This document shows, piece by piece, positions 43,766 to 54,400 of a stretch of DNA of 64,000 bases (position 1 is the first letter of the stretch; each line of letters begins with the position of its first letter). Below the pieces are notes generated by a model that saw nothing but the letters and a program-made list of their open reading frames with translations, ran no database searches and had not been told where the DNA came from. Source of the stretch: Albugo candida (taxonomy: Eukaryota; Oomycota; Peronosporomycetes; Albuginales; Albuginaceae). The DNA lies in the NCBI GenBank assembly GCA_905220665.1, contig CAJNAR010000164.1:310001-374000 (forward strand), read 5' to 3'. The translations under genes and the position numbers were made by a program.

Positions 43766-46044
43766 ATGCGATCGCCAAGAAGCGCCTTTGCGTCGCCACG
43801 AAGTCGTCAAGTCCATTCCTCATCGTCGGCTTTGTCACCGTATAAAGGCTCTCCGTCAATGTACTCAGAAGGCAGAATCTCATTGCGCGTTGATCAGCCG
43901 ATCGAATTGTGCCAAGTCGCAGCTCATGTGTTTTATCGACCGATTGACGGGGATTCAGACGAAAATAAAGTCGATTTTGAGTTTTCTTGGTATCGATCCG
44001 AAGTGACGTGTGCATGTACGAATGAAATGTGTCCCAAAAAAGGCGATGGAAACATTTTACTGCTCACTGCAAACGTTGAATGTTTATTGTGTTATCAGCT
44101 TGGAATTTCGAGAGAGTTTTCAGCATTTTGCGGTGTGGCATGCTTCAAAATGGCATGGAATAGCCACAAACATTTGCATGAGTCACATCAATTGACAGAT
44201 TTGGACCGAGGATCTTTGAATCTCGGAGAACTTGGTTTGCTTGACAAAACGCGTCCATGGAAAGCCATGTTGGAGCATAGTAGTCGATTGTTTAGGGCGA
44301 CAGAGGATAAATGGATTGATCTTAAGCATCATACGTGAGCGTTCGAAAGCGACGACCGAAAGAATCGCTCATATCTTTTTTTGTAGAAAGACGTATGTGC
44401 CAACTGCGAACGACATTGGCCACATTTTGCGCGTGGAATGTCGAGTGATGCGACAAAGTGCTGGTCTCATACAGTCCAAAGTCGTCGATACTGGGATTGT
44501 TTTGCCATGTGAGTTGATGATCAGGGGGGTAAAATGCGATTGTTGATGTTGTTTTTGCATTTCACAGTTCCTTCTCCGCCACCCAAACGCCAAATGCTTG
44601 CAAATGTTCACGAAGAAAGGCATACACCACGTATTCGTCAGATTGGAGTATTTCGGGTACTTTCGTATAATGTTCTTGCGGAGCTATATGCCACGAGGCA
44701 ACTGTATCCATACTGTCCGATGTGGGTACTAAGCTGGAATTTCCGAAAGGAACTTCTCAAGAATGAATTGCATTCGTATAACGCAGACATTTTGTGCCTC
44801 CAGGTATGCTGGTACCAGATCCTCGCTTTCACACGATGACGAGTTCATTTTAACCGTAGGAGGTGCAAGGCGACCATTACAAAACATTTTTTTATCCGAT
44901 GATGGCTGAGTGGGGATATGATGGATGGTATTTGAAAAAAACACGTGAATCCATGGGTTTAGAGGGAAAAGTTGACGGCTGCGCGCTTTTCTACAAGCGG
45001 AATCGGTGATGTGCCAATTGTTCACACCCATCAATCCATTATGAATGTACTTGCATCATGCAGATTCATTCTCAAAGAGCAGCATCCTTTGGAGTTCAAT
45101 ACGGCCGCATGTAATTTTGCTTCTTCAGTAATTGACCTGACGTATCCAAGTTCGACTTCATTCAGTCGAGACGTAATTTGTATTCCGAGGCGTCCCATTC
45201 ATCACTTACTTGTATCTACAGGCATCTCTATTACGATTAAAAACCCGACTTATGCGGGATAATGTCGGACAAATTGCGATATTGGAAGCTGTTCCTTCCA
45301 CCAATGAACTTTGTACGTCCAAATAATCCGTTTGTCTCACTTTTTGAATTCACATTTTTTTGTCAAAAAGCGAAAAAAGCTCATTCCGGCCCTTTGCTTT
45401 GTGTTGCAAATGTTCACATATTTTCCAATCCGAAATTTCCCGACGTCAAAATGTGGCAAACTTTCACACTTGTAAAGAAGGTACTCATCTATTTTGTGCT
45501 TCTGGTTCATATGATTGCTTTTCGGGTATCTGTATATGGTAGATTGAGCAAGTTCTCTCGGCCCGCGATCTGCCTGTCGTCCTGTGCGGTGACTTTAACA
45601 GCGAGCCAACCAGCGCTGTTTATGAATTTTTGAGCAGAAATCACGTCTCTGCGAGTCATGAGGACTTGCAGCCACTAGCAAGCGTCTTCGATTCCATAGA
45701 AATCACCCATTGTCTCGCCTTGGCCAGCTCTTATGCGTCGGTCTTCCGCTCGGAACCAGAGTATACTAATTATACAGGTATGGTATACTTGTTTTCCATC
45801 CCATTGTTAGGGTGTGGTACACAATCTTGATTTATTAGGACACTGGACGGGTGTGGTTGATTATGTGTGGTACACACCATCTAATTTGGCACTCTTTGCA
45901 GCGCTTAAAATGCACCCTCCAGAAACGTTGGAAGCGTATGCAAAGACGCCTCTACCTAATTGCCAGCATACATCGGACCACGTGCCTTTGTGTCTGGATT
46001 TTAGCTTCAAAGCTCCGGTGGTAAATGGACGTTATGTAACCTGA
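43766..46044 (+). CDS. CCR4: CCR4-type deadenylase with MYND-like zinc finger
   Basis: Nine exons (43766-44334, 44387-44508, 44568-44803, 44860-45005, 45064-45172, 45222-45312, 45371-45480, 45543-45777, 45839-46044) sum to 608 codons. CCR4 is the Mg-dependent exonuclease of the CCR4-NOT complex that removes mRNA poly(A) tails. The endonuclease/exonuclease/phosphatase fold shows RVLSYNVLAELYA, LCLQEVQGDHY (catalytic Glu), KVDGCALFYK, CVANVHIFSNP, VVLCGDFNSEPTS (catalytic Asp/Asn), and HTSDHVPLCLDF (Asp-His). The N-terminus lacks the leucine-rich repeats of yeast/animal CCR4 and carries instead CLLCYQLGISREFSAFCG with following Cys/His, a MYND-like finger as in plant CCR4a/b, where it contacts CAF1. 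The exon 5 donor could be 37 codons earlier. WASH1 begins 18 bp downstream. Confidence 0.9.
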
Positions 46045-46062
46045 TATGTTAGGCACTGTAGT

Positions 46063-48441
46063 ATGTACACACCTCATTTTAGAAATATAAATAGGATCAT
46101 GCAGACATCACAAGTTTATGTGCTTGATCGTGTTTATGAAGACTTGAAGACTCCTTTTGTTGCCAAAGATATCATACGGCAGCTCACACAGTTAGATGCT
46201 GTAGTACATGACATATTCAATCGCCTTTCTCATAAAGTCATGCACGAAAAGGATCGAATTCGAGCAATCGATTCGCGTATCAGTGTTTGTCAAGCCAAAG
46301 TCAACGCAATCATCGGTTGCATTCGGAATTTCCTCAAATGATGTATACACACTAATCGCAATCATACTTGATAAGATCGAAGAATCTCCAATAAACCAAC
46401 CACGATATTTTCAACCTCCAAGTATCCTGCTCCGAAAGGTTCTCACAGAATCAATGGTTCTCATAAAAATCCTGATAACTGTGTTTCAGTGCTTCCCAAT
46501 ACGAAGACCCTCTTTCATGATAAACCTTACGTGGACAGCTCTCCGCTACTCAATGATGACGAAGATGCACACTATCTCCCAGCGGTACATGACAAATTTA
46601 CCCTATATCAGCGTAGCGGCTTCATCGTTTCCGTAGAATTCAATTCCTATAGCAAAACGAGCGCATATAATGAACGAAGTTGTGGAAATGTCTGAAAAAG
46701 TAAATGTGTATCGGGAACCCAAAAGCGCCGAAGTTGACATGTCTAAAGTATACTATACGATCAAACTTCAATAACAGTTATAATACTAAACCTGGTTCAG
46801 GAAGGACTAGGACCTCTGCCTGATTATATCGAATCTGTTGGTAACTTGCTCTTATTCAACTCTGGTGAGAATCCGTATCAAAAGGTAATACTTTATGCTC
46901 TCGATTGCTAGATGAGATCTAACACTTGTGGTAGTATACGTCGTGGGATAATTTGCTCGGTACGGATTACGAAGAAGAAGATGACAAGCCCAAAGAATTA
47001 GCGAAAGCACCACCAACGCTTGTGCATGGAGACCAATTGGTACGAACGTACAACGTCATAGCGGATGAACTCATCTCCTCCTCATCTCTTGCATTGGCGC
47101 TTTTCAGCCTGGCGTCTCTCATCTTGATTACAACTTTCACCCGCAAATGCGGGAGGTCCCAGAATTTTCACCGTTATTGCCCGCCAATTTACCGCTTCCA
47201 AATCTTGCCAATTACAATTATGCTCAAACGGATATGGTTTTGTCAATTGCTCCATCAATGTTCCAGAATAAGGCTTTGTTGGATCTACCTGAAATTGCAA
47301 CATTCATGGATGGTCCAACTGCTTTTGAACCGGTACGAGACCATGGGCTGGACGTAATAAATGCAGATGCTCCTCCATTACCACCACCTCCACCTGCTTT
47401 TATCGAACCAGAAGAAGATGAGGAAAATGGTGCACCACCACCGCCTCCACCCGATTTGACTTGGAATACTCCCGTGGAAGACACTCCTCCACCACCTCCC
47501 GCCAGTCTGGATGAAGCTGATGCTGCCGACGACGAAGCCGTACCGCCTCCACCCCTCGAAGACGATGTAATCCTTAAGCGCTTTGCATAGTTCTTCTCAC
47601 AGCTTTAACTCGTTGTGCCACATTTAGAATTTGGCTCCACCTCCTCCACCAGCTCAAGCTCGACTGGAGGCGCAGAATCCTGTCCAATTGCTCCTGGAGC
47701 AAATCCGGAATCCTGAATTAAAGCTTCGAAAGGTATGTGGCACTTTCAAAGACTGCACTACTCGACAGGCTGACCTTCTCGTGGTATAGGCAACTGTGAC
47801 TGATGATCAGAGCAGAAGCAAACAACCTGTTGAGGTTTGAATTGCATTATCGACACAGAGTGACTGCTCATATCTATGTGGTTGATAGGACGATAAAAAG
47901 CCTCTGACTATGCAAGATGAAATGAGGAAACGACTACTACGTCGACAAGGTGTGATTAGTGGTAAAGCAGATAAACAGGAACAGCGTGAGGAGCGTGAGC
48001 GCTACGCAAAACCTGTGACCGTCTTGAAGGCGACAGAAGTGACACCTCCGGTCGGCAACATTTTACCAAAACCGATGATGGATCAGATTGAAGCTCGAAG
48101 TCGACTTCCCAGCGTTGAAATGTCCGATGATGGTCGCAATATTGCCCGCAACAGTAGACCCGATGCATCCGTCGCTGACGGTGATGATAATGACCTTCTC
48201 GCACAAATCAAAAACATTCGTCGAAAACAGGAAGAAAAGCCGACGGCTCCGACCAATGCAAGGCCAACAGAAACCAACAATGTGAATTCCGTTGGAAGAT
48301 TCGAAAGTGTTCGTAATTCTATACGAAAAGTTGTATCGAACCAAAGCTGAATGAACTGATGTGTTGTAGCAAATGATCGGACTGCACGATGACAACGATT
48401 CTCTGAGTATGGATTCCGCTTCCGACTGGTCTGATGAATAA
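46063..48441 (+). CDS. WASHC1: WASH complex subunit 1
   Basis: Ten exons (46063-46315, 46376-46612, 46653-46747, 46801-46884, 46935-47039, 47108-47566, 47628-47732, 47790-47834, 47889-48329, 48370-48441) sum to 632 codons. WASH activates Arp2/3 on endosomes to build branched actin for sorting and, in lysosomes, V-ATPase retrieval. Order of motifs: N-terminal helices (LTQLDAVVHDIFNRLSHKV, RISVCQAKVNAIIG), FSTSKYPAPKG, EGLGPLPDYIESVGNLLLFN, proline-rich tract with PPPPPP runs (47380-47690), WH2-like LLLEQIRNPELKLRK and MRKRLLRRQGVISGK, and the acidic end DSASDWSDE with the tryptophan that contacts Arp2/3. Introns of 40 bp (46613-46652, 48330-48369) are the shortest here. An ATG at 46102 is an alternative start. 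Confidence 0.85.
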
Positions 48442-48474
48442 CAACTTCAGAATAGCTGCGTTTGTGTTGTATCC

Positions 48475-51381
48475 TTATGGAATATAATTTCGAATGTGTC
48501 CGTCTTTGATTGCCTCCATCCGACGTATCAAAGCTTCGATCTCAAAAGTGATGACCTTAGCCGATGGTTTTGCAATGTGTTTCGGAGTGATTTCGCATGC
48601 TTGTGGAGCACCGAGGTGTGATCTTCGGACATGTCGTGGCTTCCAGCGTACTCTCTCCGTACGAACAGCTTCAACCCATTCTTTTCTACGCATGACACGT
48701 TCCTGAATCGATCGCATCTTGCGATGTCTTTCGATCTCGGCTGTTTCATTCAAGGTGCATTGTTTCCACTCAAGCTCTATACTCTGCAACTCACGCCACA
48801 CCAATTCTATCTTTCTCTCACACGCTCTTATCTCGATCGAATGACTCGCGATATCTTCCAAACTTTGCTGGATGCTGGCTTCAATTCGTCTCTGCTCTTT
48901 ACTCAGTACTTGGTCCCATTTTGTGATTCCACCTTCACTCCCACCATTTGCGAAAGTCGACAATCGACGCTCGCATTTCTTTTGAGACTCCTCGAGCTCT
49001 TTGCGTCGTTGCTTAAGTCTCCCGCCACGCTCGCGCATACGAATCCAATCGACTTGTCGATTCCTTATATCGATTCGGATCTGTTGTCGACGGTTTTTCA
49101 GCCCTTCAAGCAGCTGTGTGGTCCGCAATTCTAATGCACTCACACACAGTTGTTGCATGCGTTGGCGAGTGCGATACATTCGCCACATATTCTGTAGCAT
49201 GAGTATCGCTTTTCCTCTAACGCCATATCGTTTGATCTGCATCGAAAAATACTGTTTCCGCGCGCAATATCGACGAAATTCTGTTTGGATGATGTAGACC
49301 GCGTCATTTTGGCACTTTATGACTGTATTTTGTGCTGCTTGAGCATCCTTTCGCCGCATCTGCACTGCTTTCCAAGCGTGTTGCAAAATCACAGCCGCAT
49401 AATTTCTCTCTTTAAGCGATTGGAATTTTTTTCGTTGAAGAAATCCGCGAAAAATACGTTGAAGTTCAATTGCACTTGGAACTTCAACTTCTTGCACATA
49501 CTTTTGCCGCTTCTTAACCACACAATATCGACGTGCAAGTGCTCCTCGTACTGCCGCTCCGATGGTGCTTGCGTGTTTGTGTAAATCACGCGATTTTCTC
49601 TGGCGTGCGACACAGCGTCGACGCTGAAAAGCTCGCCAAACCGTTTGAATTTTTCCTGCCGAAAAGTAATGGTTTCGTCCTTTTTGAACGATTTGACGCG
49701 ATAAGAAGCTACGAATATGTTTTTGTAATAGGATAGCAGCGTCAAATTGTACTGTTCCCTGATACCGCCACAGTTTGATCTTTTCAGCTTCTCTACGATC
49801 GATGAAGCCTCTGCAAATGCTTTGAAAAAGTATCACTGCTGGGAATAGTACGTTACGATTGTATGCAGCGATTCGAAGACGATGAGCGTGTTGACGTGCG
49901 AGAAAGCATCGTATAGCTCTCTGTAAAACGAGTGTGTCGTGAACAAGTCTGTGAATGTTGTTCCAATGCCACCTAACGCGATAGCGTCTATAAACGCTTT
50001 CAATATGTCGCGCTGCGTTTAGAGAGAGCGTCCGAACGCGATCATTGTGTCTTCGTAATTGGAATGAGCGGTACACTGACTGTATGAGAACGGAAGCGCA
50101 TTCAACGACTTTTGTGTGAATTTTGAGCTTTTTGCGGCAATAGAAACCTCGATAGAGTCGTTGTATCGAAATGGCTGCCCACAGCTGTTTGATCAAAGCT
50201 CGAAGCATTCGGGACTGTGTGTTTTTTCGATACACACGCTGAAGTTGGCGTGCAGCGACGACCAAAGGGCGTTGTACCACTCGCATTTTGTCGCCGGCAT
50301 TCTTAACCGAGGTTTGATCTGATATTGCCAGCAAATCACGCGTGCAGCTGGTTTCTCGTGATCTCCTCATCCGCCTTTGATTGAACGTGCAAAGTCTGGA
50401 CACTTTTTCCGACGATACACATGCATCTACATCGCTGGAACGCTCACTACGCGTAGTCTTTTTTCTCCCTTTAACTTTCTTTCCGCAATCATTCTGTCTG
50501 ACAGTCTTTGCGTGAATGAGAAAATGAAATTGCAAGAATCGCCAAATGGGAAGAGAAGCTACACACGATCCACTGTACGATATATGTCGACATGCAATTG
50601 GAAGGCTTTTACCGCTTGGAAATGAAGCTGCACAATCTGTATCTGCAGTCAAAAGAACACTGAGAATCACTTGTACTCGTTCTTGCTGAGAAAATTGTTC
50701 GAACGCGTCTGAAATCACAGTCACTTTATAGTAGCTGCATAATTGTTCCGGTAACTCCCTAATAAAAGCTGCATCGCGTAGATCGTAGGTGGGCCATTGT
50801 ACGAACGGATTTGCCTCATCACGTGCACTGAACGCTTCATCGCACGCTTCAATACTTTTCTCTAAACAATCAAAGCGGCCAATGTGACGTAACTCAACGT
50901 CGTCGTCATTTAATCGTGGTAACGTCATCCAAGCTGCGTTACAAAGTAGATATTTCAATGTTGATGGACGACAGCGTACGCTATAGATATACGCATTACA
51001 ATCATTTTGATCGGATTCGACTCGTCTGATTTTCCGGTACCAATAGCGTTTAGGACCCAGCAGCCTCAACTGCACGTATTGACAGCTCACATGGTCCACT
51101 CGGAGTAAAGCAGCATCACGAAAATGTGCTGTTAGAAGCCGATGTACTGTCTGGCAAACAAGTGCTGGTGTCGACCGCTGTTTGTTCGACCAGTTGTTGG
51201 ACGTGAAATCGACCAAGCGCTTCTCAATGAGCGACTTGTCCACTAAGCTGGGAAGCTTGAAACGATCGCGGTACGATAGTGCTTTTCGTAGAGGCTGATG
51301 AGGCTCCACATCGTGTTTATCGAAGCGCTCATCATCCTTCCTATAGCGATATTTCTCGGATTCATTTACGTGTTTTTTCAT
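48475..51381 (-). CDS. IQ-motif repeat protein with C-terminal coiled coil
   Basis: One exon, 968 residues from the ATG at 51381. The first 330 residues hold a globular part of unknown family (YRDRFKLPSLVDKSLIEKRL). Between about 370 and 760 more than ten IQ-like calmodulin or light-chain binding segments occur, for example AAISIQRLYRGFYCRKKL, DAAILLQKHIRSFLSRQ and SAGKIQTVWRAFQRRRC. Residues 770-920 are a charged coiled coil. Such multi-IQ proteins bind calmodulin; several are ciliary or spindle-associated. The gene lies 70 bp downstream of the dynein stop on the same strand and is tail-to-tail with WASH1 (33 bp). A flagellar role is suggested only by the neighbour. No exact orthologue recognised. 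Confidence 0.8.
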   Translation of the reverse strand: MKKHVNESEKYRYRKDDERFDKHDVEPHQPLRKALSYRDRFKLPSLVDKSLIEKRLVDFTSNNWSNKQRSTPALVCQTVHRLLTAHFRDAALLRVDHVSCQYVQLRLLGPKRYWYRKIRRVESDQNDCNAYIYSVRCRPSTLKYLLCNAAWMTLPRLNDDDVELRHIGRFDCLEKSIEACDEAFSARDEANPFVQWPTYDLRDAAFIRELPEQLCSYYKVTVISDAFEQFSQQERVQVILSVLLTADTDCAASFPSGKSLPIACRHISYSGSCVASLPIWRFLQFHFLIHAKTVRQNDCGKKVKGRKKTTRSERSSDVDACVSSEKVSRLCTFNQRRMRRSRETSCTRDLLAISDQTSVKNAGDKMRVVQRPLVVAARQLQRVYRKNTQSRMLRALIKQLWAAISIQRLYRGFYCRKKLKIHTKVVECASVLIQSVYRSFQLRRHNDRVRTLSLNAARHIESVYRRYRVRWHWNNIHRLVHDTLVLQRAIRCFLARQHAHRLRIAAYNRNVLFPAVILFQSICRGFIDRREAEKIKLWRYQGTVQFDAAILLQKHIRSFLSRQIVQKGRNHYFSAGKIQTVWRAFQRRRCVARQRKSRDLHKHASTIGAAVRGALARRYCVVKKRQKYVQEVEVPSAIELQRIFRGFLQRKKFQSLKERNYAAVILQHAWKAVQMRRKDAQAAQNTVIKCQNDAVYIIQTEFRRYCARKQYFSMQIKRYGVRGKAILMLQNMWRMYRTRQRMQQLCVSALELRTTQLLEGLKNRRQQIRIDIRNRQVDWIRMRERGGRLKQRRKELEESQKKCERRLSTFANGGSEGGITKWDQVLSKEQRRIEASIQQSLEDIASHSIEIRACERKIELVWRELQSIELEWKQCTLNETAEIERHRKMRSIQERVMRRKEWVEAVRTERVRWKPRHVRRSHLGAPQACEITPKHIAKPSAKVITFEIEALIRRMEAIKDGHIRNYIP

Positions 51382-51451
51382 CAAAGTAAGGAATTCGTAG
51401 GTATATGTCAATATGTTAAACTTGCTACTTTCTATCGGCCTCTGTCTGCTA

Positions 51452-54400
51452 TTAGAAATCTGTGTTCAGACACAAAGCAACACCTTGGAGGATCCAATGG
51501 CTCTCGTGCTCGGTCGAGTGTAAATCAGCTTCAAAAACAGACCCGACACCCATCGCATTTCTTCGGGCTTGTGTGATGTATACCGGAGCTCGAAAGGTAT
51601 TTTGCAACTTGAGACGATTTATCTCGATGGGAATGATGTGAAGGAGAGGTAATTCTTCAATCAATTGCTTTGGTCGTTGCGGTGCAAGACAGCCTCTTTT
51701 TCGGTCCCATGAAGCACCCTCCAAAAACATTCCGTGTACGTAGCATCCGATCTCCAAATCGCTGGATTCGACTTCAGATTTATCCATATAAGACGTCACT
51801 TTTGTGTACATAGTGGTCTTATCGAGAGCCCATTTTTTCTCTCTGCAAGTGGCTTGCATCAGCGCTGTGAGATACGACTCAGGAACACTGAGACCGGATA
51901 GCCATACGACCTTGAGTTCTCCATCCTTGATCCATTCTGTGTATTGAAGGTGCCGATTCAGCAGATGGCTGAAGTAGCTTGCCAGAGGCTTTTCCGTATC
52001 CGGAGAAAGCATACGCCACATTTTCGGGATGGAAGCATCATAAAGCTCATTACCCAAGGCGTCTAGTTCGTCACTCATGCCAATATCGCCAACCAGGGCT
52101 TTGCGTAGATCTTGTAACGAGGCATACATACGAGTATGCAAAGCATTCCATCGATCCAGCTCTTGCATCAGGACAATCTGAGTCGGCTTTGGTGTGGGAA
52201 ACTGTTTTCGAACAGCGACGACATCAAATGACTCGGGTAATTGGCTTTGTATTTCCACTGCCACTTGAGCAATCCGATCTTCTCGAGACTGACCACTGGT
52301 ATTCTCAGCCGATCTGGGCTGCAAGCTTATCAGATCCTTCCATACCGTCTTTGACATGCTCGTATAATATCCGATCTCAGCGTTTGGATTCAGCCCAAAA
52401 ACAGCCGGGCTGTTTGTCAGTGGGAGACGATCGACGGTCTCGATATAAGCGTTGATGTTCGATCCCGAAGAAGGAAGACAGTAGTCATGCCCGGAGCGAC
52501 TGAAATAGAAGGGTTGACAATCATCAAACAAGAAATCGCCCATGTACTCGGACAAATATGTGGTGAGGATTCTTCGGTCATATTCATCACTCACTCGACC
52601 TCCGTACATGGCGTCTCCGATAATGTAACGAAGAGAGCCCCAAGGCAGCTGTTCGTCCCCATCTTCTTGGGCTTTATACAAGTATAATCCTAGCAGTTTT
52701 CGCGAAATATTAAAGTCAGAATCGTTGAAATCATAATTCACATTCCAGCCGATTTTTCCATACTTGCGACGTTCTAAAACTACAGCATGAAGGAAGCATA
52801 GCACGTACACTAGCGAAGGGAAGGCTGGATGTGGACATTCATCAAGCATCGATTGATCGAGTTTGGCGTACACACTTCGCATATTTTGCTTGAGACCATC
52901 GGGGGGCTCTGTCACAACTTTGAGAGATCGTTGTAAAATACCGAGAGGAAAATAATCTGTTGGCTCGGTTGTAAGCCATAAACGAAAGTCTTTATGGGGT
53001 CGATGCATACAGGCCAGTATCTTTTCCAACGTTTTCAGCCAGCTTGCGAGTAGATGACAGTTTTGTAAAAGTACCCAGTGACCACGAACGTATCCTATTT
53101 CTACCATTTGCTCGGCCAAATGGCCTTGACCTTGGCCCAGAGCAAGATAGCGAAATCGATGACCTGAGAAGCCATGTGTCTCACTCAAAGCCTGTATGTC
53201 TCCCTGAGGGTCCGCACCCGGGCTCAAAATGCATACAATTGGAGATATCGGAGAGCTTTGACTGTATATGCGTTCGTAATCGAGTACCGGTGGTTGCACA
53301 TACTTTTCACCCATCACACTGCTTACGAATAACTCCATTGCATTGTAAGCACGATCTTGCCGAAAACAGCGAAGCAGTAATAGTTTTTGTAGCTCTGTGA
53401 GACGATCTGAGTAGCCATTCGGAAACGGAATCGCTTCTGGGGCTTCCGAGTCAGCCCATCGCTTCCAGTAGTCTGCGTTCTTTGCGATTTCAATCTCAAT
53501 ATCTGCAAAGATCTTTTTCGATTTGCTTAGAAATATCAAATCCTTCCATCCTATGCTCGATATCCACGCAAGGGAATCTGGTTGAGGCGGAAGCGTTTTG
53601 TCGATCAAAATACTTCCTTTTAGGAAGAAATCTAGCTCCGAACGCTCCAGGCTTCCTGCTTCCTGCAGAATCATACACGTCATTTGGAACGCAAATATCA
53701 GTTTGTGCCTTTCGAAAATTCCAGTGCACGTGTACTCGTACGTCAGCTCCGTCACAGATTGTATCATATGACGCAGCCGTTTGCTCATGACCGTGTCCCG
53801 TTTGGCGTGATTAAGAGACGTATTGAACACCACCAAGAAGGATGACAGAGAGATCTCATACATTTTCATCAGACTGCAGAGCGCTGCCATGGAAAAGTAC
53901 ATCGCAGACCCTCGAGACGCGACTGGGGTATACACAGCTCGTGCCGTAGTAATCTCATCCTTTGTGGAGCTGGATAGATTTAGTTTGGAACCGATTTCTG
54001 TCGCCTTGTTTTTTGTTTCATCGAGCAAGTCAATGAGCTCTTGATTATCCAGTACGTTACCCGTGCTGCTTGACAGTTCCCGAAGTAATGTATCTTCTAA
54101 TTCGACAATCAGCTGTGTGTTTTCAGACATTTCCATCACAAGATGATGATATTGTTCCTCGAGATCGGGTCGTTCATGACCTACAACTACGTCCAGAAGC
54201 TGATTTGTCAATCCTTTCTGCGTCACTGAATAATTGATTATCATGGTTTTACTCATGATCTCAGGAGAATAGTGCGGATTCGCTAGTTTGGATGTGAAAT
54301 AAAGGCGAAAGTTCTCGTCCCATTCAATGTTTTTACCACCGAGTTTGATCAAAAGTTGAGAGCCTCCTACAAACGTATTCTTGTCCAAGATGGGATCGAG

